Shown: piece after piece, positions 8,754 to 18,363 of the stretch
Position numbering within the stretch: position 1 is the stretch's first letter
Layout: each line of letters begins with the position of its first letter
The notes under the pieces: model-generated
The model's database searches: none
Seen by the model: only the letters and a program-made list of their open reading frames with translations
What the model was told of the DNA's origin: nothing
Translations under genes and position numbers: made by a program
Assembly (NCBI GenBank): GCA_035318985.1
Contig: DATHDP010000088.1
Span: 1 to 64,000 of the forward strand
DNA length: 64,000 nt
Direction of reading: 5' to 3'
From: VBAS01 sp035318985
Lineage (GTDB): Bacteria; Bacteroidota; Bacteroidia; Chitinophagales; Chitinophagaceae

Positions 8754-11700
8754 TTAATCATGAGCTTCCTTCAGATCTGCAACTGCCAATTCAGTATCAA
8801 GATTGCTGGCTTTCTTTTTTGAAGAAAGATATGAGTATAATGCCGGTACTACATATAAAGTAAGCACAAGTGCAAAGAGCATACCACCAACAATAACAAT
8901 ACCAAGCGGCACGCGGCTTTTACCTGCAGAACCAAATGCCAATGCAATTGGTAATGCACCCAATGTAGTGGCAAGTGTTGTCATCAGGATCGGGCGCAAA
9001 CGGGCAACGGATGCATCAACTGCAGCCGGGATCTTCTGTTCTCCTCGTCTTCTTTTTTGATTGGCGAACTCAACGATCAGGATACCATTCTTGGTTACAA
9101 GACCGATCAACATGATCATACCGATCTGTGAAAATATATTTATCGTTTGGCCAAATACCCACAAACTAAGCATGGCACCTGCTAATGCTAGTGGAACAGT
9201 AACAATAATGATTATTGGATCAACAAAACTTTCAAATTGAGCAGCCAGAACTAAAAAGATAAGTACTAATGCCAGTATAAATGCAAATGAAGTATTGGAA
9301 GAACTCTCTGCGAAATCTCTTGAAGCACCCGCCAGTGAAGTTTCAAATGATTCATCCAACACTTTATCAGCAATTTTTTCCATCTCTTTAATTCCATCGC
9401 CAATTGCTTTTCCGGGAGCCAGGCCAGCCTGGATAGTAGCACTTTTGAAACGATTGAAGTGGAGAATGCTTGGTGGGTTTGCCATTTCTTCCATCTTCAC
9501 CACGTTATCAAGTTGTATAAGGTCGCCACGATTGTTACGAACAAAAAATCCTTTAAGATCTAATGGATCGTCACGATCGCTTCTTTCAACCTGTGCTATT
9601 ACCTGGTATTGCTTCCCATTCATGATAAAATAACCAAAGCGACGTCCGCTTAATGCCAATTGCAGCGTGGTAGAAATATCTTGTACTGAAACACCCAATT
9701 CATTTGCTTTTAACCGGTCGATGGTTATTTGTAATTCAGGTTGATTAAATTTTAAGTTTATGTCCGGATTAATAAAAGTTGGGTTCTTACGAACTTCTTC
9801 CATGAACAGTGGAATTTTTTCTTTCAGTTTTTCAAAATTGAGATTCTGAAGTACGAACTGTACAGGATTAGCACCGCGACCACCAAGACCTACAGAGATC
9901 GTTTGTTCCTGCGTAGCAAATACCCGGAGATTGTTATACCTGCGGAACATGCGATTCATTTGTTGAGCGATTTCATCCTGCGATCTTTTTCTTTCAGATG
10001 AATTTACCAAACCCATACTCACAAATGCTGCATTACTTCCACCACTACCGCTAAAGCCCGGGGCAAAAGTTAGTACAACATTTTTTTCCGGAATTGAATC
10101 AAGTAATTGCTGCGTTATTTCATAAGAAACTCTGTCAGTAAAATCAAAGTCTGCACCTTCAGGGCCAGTAATACTTGTACGAACACGGTTACAATCTTCC
10201 ATCGGAGCAAGTTCAGATGGTAACCCCATACCGATATAATATATAATTCCACCGCATACAAGTACGATCACAAATGCTAACCAGCGTACACGCATAAATC
10301 CTTCCAATGTCGATTTGTATAAATTTTCAAAACCAGTAAAAAAGGGTTCTGTCTTTCTATAAAACCAGGAATGTTTGTGTGGATTTTTTTTCGCCATGTA
10401 AATATTCAGAACCGGTGTAAGCGATAATGAAACAAATGCTGAAATAAGTACTGCGCCAGCGAGTACAATACCAAACTCACGGAAAAGTCTTCCCACAAAT
10501 CCTTCTAAGAAAATGATGGGAAGGAAAACGATCGCCAGCGTTATTGATGTAGCAATTACCGCGAAATAAATTTCTTTTGAACCTTCAAGAGCAGCCTTAT
10601 GTTTATTCATGCCCTGCTCCATTTTCTTAAAAATGTTTTCTGTAACAACGATACCATCATCCACAACAAGTCCCGTAGCAAGCACAATAGCAAGCAGGGT
10701 AAGTACATTGATGGAAAAACCCATCACGTACATAATAAAAAATGCACCGATGAGTGAAACAGGAATATCGATCAATGGACGAAGAGCCAGCGTCCATTCA
10801 CGGAAGAAAAGGAATATAATAGTAACAACTAATAAGATCGCAATTACAAGAGTTTCCTTTACTTCTTTAATTGCATTGCGTACAAAAGTGGTACGATCAT
10901 AACCAACCTCGAAAATGATATCGGGTGGCATATCTTTTTTGATCTCTTTAATTCTTTTGTAAACTTCATCAGCGATCTCGATCTGGTTGGCGCCGGGTTG
11001 TGCGACCACACCAAGATTTACTGAAGGCACATTGTTTTTTCTTGAAACTGATTCTTCAGTATCCGCACCTAATTCTGCATAGCCAACATCTTTATATCGA
11101 ACAACACCATTATTATCTTCACGAAGAATAAGATCATTGAAATCTGTTTCAGTAGTTAGCTTACCAAATGTTTTTACAATAAGTTGTGTAGTGTTTCCGC
11201 GGATCTTTCCACCGGGCAACTCTATGTTCTCCCGGTCCAATGCCGCTCGAATATCATTGATGGTAAGTTTGTAAGCGGATAGTTTTGAAGGATCGATCCA
11301 GAGACGCATGGAATATCTTTTTCCAAATACACTCACACCGCTTACCCCGGAAATAGTTTGTATTCTTTCCTGCACAACATTCTCAGCGTAGTCAGTTAAT
11401 TCAAGTAATCCTTTGCTTTGACTTTGTATCTGTAAAAAAAGAATGGGATCAGAATCAGAATCTGCCTTACTTACTGTTGGCGGCGCATCAATATCCTGTG
11501 GCAGGTTCCCAAGTGCCTGTGAAACTTTATCTCTTACATCATTTGCCGCTCTTTCAAGATCTACGTTCAATTCAAATTCAACCGTTATATTGCTGGCACC
11601 AACAGAACTGGTTGAAGTAATATTCTTTACTCCCGGCACACCATTAATTGCTTTTTCAAGCGGCTCGGTTATTTGTTGTTCAATAATATCAGCATTTGCT

Positions 11701-11858
11701 CCCACATAAGATGTTCTTACATTCACCACAGCAGGATCGATGGCAGGGTATTCACGAATGCCCAAATATTTATAACCAATACCACCAAAAATGATAATAA
11801 TTATCGAGCAAACTATTGCAAGTACCGGCCGTCTTAAACTTAGTTCTGATAAATTCAT
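8754..11858 (-). CDS. RND efflux pump permease (HAE1/AcrB family)
   Basis: This is an inner-membrane proton-driven pump of 1034 residues, the normal AcrB/MexB length. It begins MNLSELSLRRPVLAIVCS, has the two large periplasmic loops of the family, and contains about 12 membrane helices in two groups. The conserved region ATGLVVDDGIVVTENIFKKME in the fourth-helix area carries the paired acidic residues used for proton relay. The C-terminal half contains IMLIGLVTKNGILIVEFANQ. Its adaptor is the gene at 12.3-13.4 kb and its channel the gene at 7.4-8.7 kb, all on the same strand. A broken S23-type gene lies between adaptor and permease. Confidence 0.95.
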   Translation of the reverse strand: MNLSELSLRRPVLAIVCSIIIIIFGGIGYKYLGIREYPAIDPAVVNVRTSYVGANADIIEQQITEPLEKAINGVPGVKNITSTSSVGASNITVEFELNVDLERAANDVRDKVSQALGNLPQDIDAPPTVSKADSDSDPILFLQIQSQSKGLLELTDYAENVVQERIQTISGVSGVSVFGKRYSMRLWIDPSKLSAYKLTINDIRAALDRENIELPGGKIRGNTTQLIVKTFGKLTTETDFNDLILREDNNGVVRYKDVGYAELGADTEESVSRKNNVPSVNLGVVAQPGANQIEIADEVYKRIKEIKKDMPPDIIFEVGYDRTTFVRNAIKEVKETLVIAILLVVTIIFLFFREWTLALRPLIDIPVSLIGAFFIMYVMGFSINVLTLLAIVLATGLVVDDGIVVTENIFKKMEQGMNKHKAALEGSKEIYFAVIATSITLAIVFLPIIFLEGFVGRLFREFGIVLAGAVLISAFVSLSLTPVLNIYMAKKNPHKHSWFYRKTEPFFTGFENLYKSTLEGFMRVRWLAFVIVLVCGGIIYYIGMGLPSELAPMEDCNRVRTSITGPEGADFDFTDRVSYEITQQLLDSIPEKNVVLTFAPGFSGSGGSNAAFVSMGLVNSSERKRSQDEIAQQMNRMFRRYNNLRVFATQEQTISVGLGGRGANPVQFVLQNLNFEKLKEKIPLFMEEVRKNPTFINPDINLKFNQPELQITIDRLKANELGVSVQDISTTLQLALSGRRFGYFIMNGKQYQVIAQVERSDRDDPLDLKGFFVRNNRGDLIQLDNVVKMEEMANPPSILHFNRFKSATIQAGLAPGKAIGDGIKEMEKIADKVLDESFETSLAGASRDFAESSSNTSFAFILALVLIFLVLAAQFESFVDPIIIIVTVPLALAGAMLSLWVFGQTINIFSQIGMIMLIGLVTKNGILIVEFANQKRRRGEQKIPAAVDASVARLRPILMTTLATTLGALPIALAFGSAGKSRVPLGIVIVGGMLFALVLTLYVVPALYSYLSSKKKASNLDTELAVADLKEAHD

Positions 11859-11860
11859 AT

Positions 11861-12320
11861 AGTCAGTGGTTAGTGGTGAGTTGTGAGTTTATGATCTCCC
11901 AATCATCCCACTTAATATTTTGAACGTTTTTATTATTTTTTCTCCAAGAGGTTGTAATTGTTCCAACGTCGCGTATGTCAATTTGTAGGCAACGCCAATC
12001 GCGGCATCAATTTCAATTACCGAACCTCTTGCAATTTCAAAAAATCTTTTCTTTCGGCTTCTGATTTTCGTGAACAGCCTTCTGCAATATTCAAATGTAC
12101 CGATAGAGCTGCTCTTCTTATTTGTTGAACCATTGCGAATTTTTCATGATCAGGTAGTAGTTTAGTTAGTTTATAACATTCTAATGTTAACTCCTGAGAA
12201 AAATTAAAAACATCAAGCCTGGTGTGGGCAAGTTGTAAAAACATATTAGAGTGTTTAAGGTTAAAGTTTTTCTTTTTTATAAACACTACTAATCGCTCAA
12301 CATTGACCACTCACCACTCA
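11861..12320. repeat. Imperfect inverted repeats bounding the four-helix-bundle gene
   Basis: The 462-bp gap between pump and adaptor genes is bounded by related sequences in opposite orientation. On the left (11861-11880) is AGTCAGTGGTTAGTGGTGAG. On the right (about 12297-12320) the complement reads TGAGTGGTGAGTGGTCAATG. A similar string (ACTCACCATTGACCATTCAC) occurs alone at 57309-57330. The layout suggests that the small gene and its flanks entered the operon as one piece. Confidence 0.55.
11889..12244 (-). pseudogene. Four-helix-bundle protein of the S23 (23S rRNA intervening-sequence protein) family, frameshifted
   Basis: From the ATG at 12244 the frame reads MFLQLAHTRLDVFNFSQE, then MVQQIRRAALSVHLNIAEG and SRKSEAERK, a clear S23/TIGR02436-type four-helix bundle. 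It then slips in an A/T tract at about 12041-12053 and stops early. In the next frame the family continues as RFFEIARGSVIEIDAAIG and then YKLTYATLEQLQPLGEKII, ending at a TAA at 11889-11891. Restoring one base gives about 118 residues, the normal size. This is either a recent pseudogene or a sequencing error in a homopolymer-rich stretch. Function in the family is poorly defined. Confidence 0.85.
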
Positions 12321-13379
12321 TTATTGCACTTTCTTCAATTTCACATCTGCTCCCGGTCTTAAAAATAAAAGCCCTGTAGTTATAACAGTGTCACCAACAC
12401 TCAAGCCTGTCAATACCTGCACACTGGAGCTATCTCTTATCCCGGTAGTAATATCTGCCGGCATAGATTTTCCTCCTTTATATAAGTACACTAATTTTTT
12501 TCTACCCAGCGGTTGTACAACAATTGTTGGTACCATGATCGCATTTTCATTTTGGCCCAATACAATTTTCACTTTCGCAAATACGCCAGGGATCAAAGAA
12601 GCATCGCCATTTCTTACAATACCTCTTATGGCAAGACTTCTTGTATTCTCATCCATTTTTACTTCTGATGCAATAATACTTGCCGAATAATTTTTATTAG
12701 AACCATCAACCGTGAAATTGATGTTTTGCCCGGTTCTCAATTGTGATCCATATTTTTCCGGTACATTAAATTGAATTTTTAATAGGTTCACCTGGCTAAT
12801 TGTAGTAATGATAGTCGCTGAAGTAACATAAGCACCATCGCTAATATTTTTCAATCCAAGCTTCCCACTAAACGGCGCCCTGATCTCTGTTTTGCGAACT
12901 GCTTCTTTCAGGATATCAATATCAGCTTTCAGGTTACTAACCCCTAAAAGACTAAGATCATATTCTTGCTGACTTATACCCTGGATCTTTACTAGCTCTG
13001 CTTGCCTTTTTTCTGTTTGTTCAGCTATTTGTAATTGCACATCTAGTTTTCTTAATTGTGCCTGCAGATCACCATCATATAATTTGGCAAGCAATGCACC
13101 TTTGCTAACAAATGTTCCTTCCCTTACATTCAATACAACCACACGCCCCGATACTTCAGGATGGATCTCTGTAGTTTCATTTGCCAGTATAGTTCCGGGA
13201 ATTTCAATATCAGCACTAAGACGGCGAGTGGTAACTATCAATGCATCTGCTGTTATTACCTGTTGTTGCGCCTGGGCTCCGGCTGTTGGAGCAGCATCTT
13301 TCTTTTTGTCGCCGCACGAAATAATTACCGAGCTTAAGATCAAAAAAAATATGAAAGAAATTAGTTTAAAATTGTTCAC
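12321..13379 (-). CDS. RND efflux periplasmic adaptor subunit (HlyD/AcrA family lipoprotein)
   Basis: The 352-residue protein starts with a lipoprotein signal peptide with the lipid-anchored Cys22 in SSVIISCGDKKK. It then shows the membrane-fusion-protein pattern: a lipoyl half (EIHPEVSGRVVVLNVREGTFV), a helical hairpin (about residues 105-150), the second lipoyl half (IRAPFSGKLGLKNISDGAYV) and the beta-barrel and membrane-proximal domains to the end. It bridges the inner-membrane pump and the TolC channel. It is the first gene of the efflux operon. I see no linked regulator, and the substrate cannot be deduced. Confidence 0.93.
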   Translation of the reverse strand: MNNFKLISFIFFLILSSVIISCGDKKKDAAPTAGAQAQQQVITADALIVTTRRLSADIEIPGTILANETTEIHPEVSGRVVVLNVREGTFVSKGALLAKLYDGDLQAQLRKLDVQLQIAEQTEKRQAELVKIQGISQQEYDLSLLGVSNLKADIDILKEAVRKTEIRAPFSGKLGLKNISDGAYVTSATIITTISQVNLLKIQFNVPEKYGSQLRTGQNINFTVDGSNKNYSASIIASEVKMDENTRSLAIRGIVRNGDASLIPGVFAKVKIVLGQNENAIMVPTIVVQPLGRKKLVYLYKGGKSMPADITTGIRDSSSVQVLTGLSVGDTVITTGLLFLRPGADVKLKKVQ

Positions 13380-13530
13380 GATTGTGCAGTTGTATTTAGG
13401 GGTCGTAAAAATAAGTACTTATTTGCGTTTAAGCATAAATTTGACGACGCAAGGTTCCAAATCCTTTGGCAGTCAAAAAATTAATTGTCTGCCTGTTATG
13501 AATGGTTTGTTCGGGGGATAAAAGGATTGC

Positions 13531-14652
13531 TCAGGATCTCGGAAACAATGTGTGTTTCACTTTGTTAGATTTGTGCAGAAGGTCTTGTTTTTCTTTGCTT
13601 AGTATGGTAACATGACCCATTTTTCTGCCGGGCTTGGTTTGCTTTTTCCCATATATATGAATAAAAGCATTGTCGATCTTCATTACATCTTCAAGCCCTT
13701 CATATCTCACATCACCATTACAACCTTCGGCGCCGATGATGTTGACCATGATCGAAGGAAGAATAGCATCCGTGTTTCCCAAAGGATAACCAAGCATAAC
13801 CCGCCAGAGCATATCAAACTGGCTGCTATAATGTGCCTCGATAGTGTGATGCCCGCTGTTATGCACCCGCGGTGCTGTTTCATTTACAAAAACATCACCT
13901 TTTTTGTCAACAAACATTTCAACTGCAAAAATTCCCGGTGATCTGAAATTGCGAACGACTGTTGAAGCGATCGCTTCAACCTTATAAAGAGTTTGAATAC
14001 CTAGTTCTGCGGGACAAAGTTGATAATCGAGTAAATTAAGGTCTGAGTTAAAAAGCATTTCAACCGGCGGATAAAGAGCAGTTTCTCCTTTGTCATTCAC
14101 GGCAACCATTTGAGCGATCTCTTTATCGATCGGGATCAGTTTTTCCAAAACACTGGGAGCATTAAATGCCTTTCCCAGGTCTTCTTTATTTTTTAAAATT
14201 TGAACACCACGACCATCATAACCGCCTTCGCCTAGCTTGTGAACCGCTGGAAGAAAACCAATATGACCTTCTATATCAGAAAGACTATTAGTTAAAATGA
14301 AATCTGCGGTAGGGATGCTATGTTGATGATAATATTGCTTTTGTAAAATTTTATTTTTGATGATGCGGAGCACTGATGGCTTGGGATAAACTTTCACTCC
14401 TTCGGTTTCTAATTTTTCCAGTGCATCAACATTTACGTTTTCAATTTCAATGGTAATTGCATCGAGGCTCTTCCCGAAATTGTAAACGGCATCAAAATCT
14501 TTTATATCGCCTTTGGTAAAATGATGGCAGAGATGCGCAGCAGGACATTCATCGTCATTTTCCATTAAAAAGGTATTAACAGGATAGTTGGCAGCAGCTT
14601 GTAAAAGCATTCTTCCTAACTGGCCGCCACCGAGGATACCGATTTTAAGCAT
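13531..14652 (-). CDS. purK: 5-(carboxyamino)imidazole ribonucleotide synthase PurK
   Basis: PurK carboxylates AIR to N5-CAIR using ATP and bicarbonate, supplying PurE. The 373-residue protein begins MLKIGILGGGQLGRMLLQAA, the diagnostic PurK opening. It has the ATP-grasp segments KLGEGGYDGRGVQIL and FAVEMFVDKKGDVFVNETAPRVHNSGHHTIE with the metal-binding Glu and Asn, and length matches the family. A perfect TATCTTTG box ends 4 bp before the ATG, so the transcript may be nearly leaderless. PurE is encoded 6 kb downstream on the same strand, beyond the efflux genes. Confidence 0.95.
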   Translation of the reverse strand: MLKIGILGGGQLGRMLLQAAANYPVNTFLMENDDECPAAHLCHHFTKGDIKDFDAVYNFGKSLDAITIEIENVNVDALEKLETEGVKVYPKPSVLRIIKNKILQKQYYHQHSIPTADFILTNSLSDIEGHIGFLPAVHKLGEGGYDGRGVQILKNKEDLGKAFNAPSVLEKLIPIDKEIAQMVAVNDKGETALYPPVEMLFNSDLNLLDYQLCPAELGIQTLYKVEAIASTVVRNFRSPGIFAVEMFVDKKGDVFVNETAPRVHNSGHHTIEAHYSSQFDMLWRVMLGYPLGNTDAILPSIMVNIIGAEGCNGDVRYEGLEDVMKIDNAFIHIYGKKQTKPGRKMGHVTILSKEKQDLLHKSNKVKHTLFPRS

Positions 14653-14656
14653 GGCG

Positions 14657-14664
14657 CAAAGATA
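14657..14664 (-). promoter_or_regulatory. Candidate -7 promoter box upstream of purK
   Basis: The minus strand reads TATCTTTG, a perfect match to the Bacteroidota -7 consensus TAnnTTTG, four bases before the purK ATG. No TTG is visible at the expected -33 distance. The position implies a leader of only a few bases or none. Confidence 0.5.
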
Positions 14665-14738
14665 AGAGAAGCCGTTTGAGCTCTATTAAAATGAGAAACT
14701 ATAAATTCGCATCTAGATAACTAAGCCAAACCTCAAAA

Positions 14739-15338
14739 GTGCAAATTATTTCTCCTCATGATGAAAGAGAATTACTCTCGCTATTAAAGCAGGGTAATGA
14801 ACAGGCATTTGAAAAAATATATAAGGTATATAGTTCCCGTCTTTTTGGAAACGTATTCAAGATGGTGAAGTCTGAAACAACTACACAGGAAATATTGCAG
14901 GACGTCTTTATAAAAATTTGGTCTAACCGTGCCAGCATTGACCTCGATAAGTCTTTTCGATCTTATCTTTTCCGGATCGCTGAAAACAAGGTGTATGATT
15001 TTTTTCGTAAAGCATCAAGGGATAAAAAAATACAGGCACAGTTGTTTGCAGCTGCAACGGAAGAATATGAGCATATTGAAACAATGATCCATAAAAAAGA
15101 GAATGATTTACTCCTTAAAAAAGCTATTGACTCTCTTTCGCCGCAACGTCAACAGATATTTCGATTAATTAAACTTGACAATAAAAGTTATGAAGAGGTA
15201 AGCCGGCAATTGGGTATATCGGTTTCAACCATAAGTGATCATATTGTAAAAGCAAATAAGGCAATTCGTGAATTTATTTTTACACATAATGATATGGCGA
15301 TCATCCTTTTTTGCCTTTTATTCAGTATTAGCAAATAA
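14739..15338 (+). CDS. FecI-type ECF RNA polymerase sigma factor
   Basis: The 199-residue protein starts at a GTG. Region 2 is AFEKIYKVYSSRLFGNVFKMV followed by ILQDVFIKIWSNR. Region 4 is LSPQRQQIFRLIKLDNKSYEE with the helix-turn-helix RQLGISVSTISDHIVKANKA. It belongs to the Bacteroidota FecI-like ECF group that is controlled by a FecR anti-sigma at the membrane. The gene is 60 bp upstream of FecR, and a SusC receptor with an STN domain lies on the far side of SusD. The hydrophobic last 20 residues are common in this group. Confidence 0.9.
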   Translation: MQIISPHDERELLSLLKQGNEQAFEKIYKVYSSRLFGNVFKMVKSETTTQEILQDVFIKIWSNRASIDLDKSFRSYLFRIAENKVYDFFRKASRDKKIQAQLFAAATEEYEHIETMIHKKENDLLLKKAIDSLSPQRQQIFRLIKLDNKSYEEVSRQLGISVSTISDHIVKANKAIREFIFTHNDMAIILFCLLFSISK

Positions 15339-15398
15339 AAAGTATAAAAAGAGCAGAGGAAGGCTTCCATTCAAACGTATCTATTACAATAACCACCC

Positions 15399-16610
15399 TT
15401 GAATAAACAAAGAATGCACGAACTATTTAAAAAATATCTGGAAAACAGATGCTCGCCAGAGGAATTAAAATTATTATTGAAAGAGTTTGATATCGAAAGC
15501 AACGAGGAACTGCTCAGAGGTTTAATTATCCAGGAGCTCGAAAATGAACAAGAAATAAGTTTTTTTACAGGGGAAGAACTGGAAAATTCTTTGACCGGAA
15601 CTTTTAATGCTATTAAGGCGAAACTTGATTCAGAAAAAATAAACATATTGGCGCCTGTTGTGCCACTTATGAAAAGGAACTGGTTCCGTTTGGCAGCTGC
15701 TGCTGTATTTGTTCTTGCTGTAATAGGAGTTTATCTCTTAGTCAATCAACATCCGGTAGAGCTGCCGGTAGCAAATAATCAGCATCAAACAAATGACATA
15801 CTTCCTGGTGGTAACAAAGCAGTGTTGACTCTTTCAGATCGCTCTGGTATCAATTTGGAAAATCTTTCAAACGGAACCATTGTTACGGAAGGTGGTACAA
15901 AAATTTCAAAATTAAATGACGGACAACTTGTCTATAATATATTAGAAGAAAAACCAACACAAGTTCTTTATAATACGGTGACAACGCCAAGAGGAGGGCA
16001 GTATCAATTATCACTTTCAGACGGATCTAAGGTATGGTTGAATTCTGCCTCTTCTATCCGCTTTCCTGTTTCTTTCGCCGGGGATACAAGAAGAGTAGAA
16101 GTATCAGGTGAAGCATATTTTGAAGTGGCGAAGAATGCTTCCCTGCCATTTAAAGTTGATGTTGATGGAAAAAATGAAGTAGAAGTTTTAGGAACTCACT
16201 TCAACATTAATTCTTATGCGGATGAAGGTTCAATAAAAACTACATTGCTTGAAGGCAGTGTAAAAGTAACATCACTTAAAACCGGGGAATCAAAATTGAT
16301 AACTCCTGGTCAGCAGGCTCAATTAAATACAGATGGGCAGATTGCTATAGGCAAAGCAGACCTTGATAAAGTGATGGCATGGAAAAACGGGTATTTCAAT
16401 TTTGACGGAGCAGATACAAAAACGGTTATGCAGTTTGTTAGCCGTTGGTATGATGTTGATGTGGTATATGAAGGTGAGATACCTCAAAGGGAATTTGGAG
16501 GAGATACAGAAAAGAATTTGAAATTGTCACAGCTGTTAAAGATCCTGAAGAAAAACGATTTGCAATTCAGACTTGAAGGAAAGAAACTGGTGGTATTGCA
16601 AAAAAAATAA
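15399..16610 (+). CDS. FecR-family anti-sigma factor
   Basis: This is a single-pass inner-membrane regulator that senses an STN-containing TonB-dependent receptor and controls the sigma factor at 14.7 kb. The 403-residue protein has a cytoplasmic N-terminal part, one membrane helix at about 95-114 (WFRLAAAAVFVLAVIG), a periplasmic FecR domain around residues 195-290 (GGQYQLSLSDGSKVWLNSAS then VEVSGEAYFEVAKN), and a DUF4974-like C-terminal STN-binding region (about 335-400). The start given is a TTG; an in-frame ATG at 15414 is an equally plausible start. The downstream non-coding segment resembles a SusC leader, but no SusC follows on this strand. Confidence 0.9.
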   Translation: MNKQRMHELFKKYLENRCSPEELKLLLKEFDIESNEELLRGLIIQELENEQEISFFTGEELENSLTGTFNAIKAKLDSEKINILAPVVPLMKRNWFRLAAAAVFVLAVIGVYLLVNQHPVELPVANNQHQTNDILPGGNKAVLTLSDRSGINLENLSNGTIVTEGGTKISKLNDGQLVYNILEEKPTQVLYNTVTTPRGGQYQLSLSDGSKVWLNSASSIRFPVSFAGDTRRVEVSGEAYFEVAKNASLPFKVDVDGKNEVEVLGTHFNINSYADEGSIKTTLLEGSVKVTSLKTGESKLITPGQQAQLNTDGQIAIGKADLDKVMAWKNGYFNFDGADTKTVMQFVSRWYDVDVVYEGEIPQREFGGDTEKNLKLSQLLKILKKNDLQFRLEGKKLVVLQKK

Positions 16611-16923
16611 GAATGAGCAGAGGAAGCGTTTTAGCTCATCGTATTAATATTAAGAAAGAAATTATAGGAGTAAAAAACAATTTGTAAAAACATAAATAGC
16701 TTCATTAAAGGAAGCTAAAAGAAGGTAAAAAAAACCAGAAATGCTAGAACATCTCTGGCGACGCTTAAGTTTGGCTTAGCTATTCGATACCATTAACCAT
16801 TAGCCTTAATTTACCCAAGCATTGCTAATTTATGCAATTATTTGTGCGGACACAAATTGTCCGCACAATAAACTTGGGTCTTATGAAAAGGTCGCTCATT
16901 TAAATGACTGCTGTTTTTATACT
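16611..16923. other. Non-coding gap between fecR and susD: orphan SusC-type leader elements and terminator
   Basis: No gene is visible in these 313 bases. It begins directly after the fecR stop with GAATGAGCAGAGGAAG and, near 16637-16656, ATCGTATTAATATTAAG. Related strings recur at 21854-21900 and 22155-22190. A hairpin follows at 16735-16758 (CCAGAAATG paired to CATCTCTGG with one mismatch). ACCATTAACCATTAGCC at about 16788-16804 resembles the 5' leader usually found just before susC genes. A strong palindromic terminator lies at 16843-16867. The segment looks like the leader of a co-directional susC that is no longer there. Confidence 0.6.
16843..16867. terminator. Bidirectional hairpin terminator between fecR and susD
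   Basis: TGTGCGGACA at 16843-16852 pairs perfectly with TGTCCGCACA at 16858-16867 around a 5-nt loop. It lies between the convergent fecR and susD genes, with A/T-rich flanks on both sides, so it can serve both transcripts. Confidence 0.75.
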
Positions 16924-18360
16924 TCAGTATCCGGGATTTTGAACTAGTAATGGATTTTTGCCTATTTCATCAGCCGGAACAGGATATAATTCTGAGCCTG
17001 GTTTCCATGAATTGGTAGGTGATAGTGGTTTCAGTACTGCCTCTGCACGATTGGTACGTTTTAGATCGAGCCAGCGATGTCCCCATTCTGCAAAAAACTC
17101 AACCTGTCGTTCTTTCTCCATAGCAAGATAAAAAGCATTTTGATCTGCAGGATTCGCGGCAGGTAAACCAGCTCGGCTGCGAACTGTATTAAGATCTGTT
17201 ATAGCCTGCGCCAACTTACTTCCACCCTGGTGTGCCCTGGCTTCTGCACGAATCAGGTATTGTTCGGTGAGGCGGAATACAATATAATATTCCGTCACAG
17301 TAACAGAGGTTCCAGCCTTATATTTTGCAGGGAAGGCCCAGGTAGGATTGGCAACCGGGCTGCTAAATCCTATCCATTGTGTTTTACGCTTATCGTTTGG
17401 CTCGAAAGCAGACAACAGGTTTTGTGTTATTTCATAACTGGGTCTTGTATCAGCTGCTGTAAGAAAGAAAAAAGCTTCATTTGTATTGATGCCGGCACGA
17501 ACAGGTTGCAGTTGCCAGATGGTTTCACTGCTTTCTTTTTTGAAAACCAGGTCAGGAGCGGGCAGACTTACTCCATAAACACCGGATGTAATAATAGCAT
17601 CCGATTCAGCTTCTGCTTCCGCCCATCTTCCTAAGTACAGGTATGTACGGGCCAACAAGGCTCCGGCTGTTGCACGATTGGGGCGAAGTCTTTCAGGTGT
17701 TGGATAGTTTGCGGGAAGTAATTGTTTGGCATCTTTCAGATCATTCAGGATCTGTTCCCAAACCAAAGTTGATGGGGTCCTTGGCAATTTCATATTTTCC
17801 TGGTAGTCCGTAGTCAGTACAAGGGGTACATCACCAAACAGGTTTACAAGATAGAAGTAACAAAAACCACGTATGAATTTGGCTTCTCCTTCAACAAGTT
17901 TTTTCCCATCTGCTGTCATGCCTGCTGAAGCAGCAATGCCTTCAAGGATAGCATTTGCACGGTAAATATAATTGTACCCATCCTTCCAGAAAGCTGCTAC
18001 ATTCCGATTCGGAGGAGTAAGATCATGTGTTGTAAATTCCTGGAAAGCCGGGGCGTTAGTGTTGTTCTGAGTCCACTGCAATTCATTACCCGAAAAACCG
18101 GCCAATGCCGTCATAGAAAAACAGACGAACGATCCGTCACCTCCGAATTGGTAATTCATCATATCAATATAAATAGAGACTATTGCCGAAGTTGCTGATC
18201 TATCATCTGCAAATACTTTTTCTGTGGTAAGAATGCCTGGCGGATTTTCAACAGTTACAAACTTCTTGCAAGATGGTAAGATGGTTGTCAGCATCACCAC
18301 CATAAGAAAGTACCGGGTGTTTCCTTTTATATATTGAAGTATGTTTGTACAGTATTTCAT
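16924..18360 (-). CDS. SusD/RagB-family outer-membrane nutrient-binding lipoprotein
   Basis: SusD-like proteins cap the SusC channel and bind the substrate, usually a glycan or peptide. The 478-residue product has a lipoprotein signal (MVVMLTTILPSCKKF), the N-terminal TPR-rich part with KLVEGEAKFIRGFCYFYLVNLFGDVPLV, and the conserved C-terminal region with EKERQVEFFAEWGHRWLDLKR. It starts 3 bp after the SusC stop, so the two are one operon. No enzyme gene is linked, so the substrate cannot be guessed. The operon points towards the sigma/anti-sigma pair, not away from it. Confidence 0.95.
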   Translation of the reverse strand: MKYCTNILQYIKGNTRYFLMVVMLTTILPSCKKFVTVENPPGILTTEKVFADDRSATSAIVSIYIDMMNYQFGGDGSFVCFSMTALAGFSGNELQWTQNNTNAPAFQEFTTHDLTPPNRNVAAFWKDGYNYIYRANAILEGIAASAGMTADGKKLVEGEAKFIRGFCYFYLVNLFGDVPLVLTTDYQENMKLPRTPSTLVWEQILNDLKDAKQLLPANYPTPERLRPNRATAGALLARTYLYLGRWAEAEAESDAIITSGVYGVSLPAPDLVFKKESSETIWQLQPVRAGINTNEAFFFLTAADTRPSYEITQNLLSAFEPNDKRKTQWIGFSSPVANPTWAFPAKYKAGTSVTVTEYYIVFRLTEQYLIRAEARAHQGGSKLAQAITDLNTVRSRAGLPAANPADQNAFYLAMEKERQVEFFAEWGHRWLDLKRTNRAEAVLKPLSPTNSWKPGSELYPVPADEIGKNPLLVQNPGY

Positions 18361-18363
18361 AAA

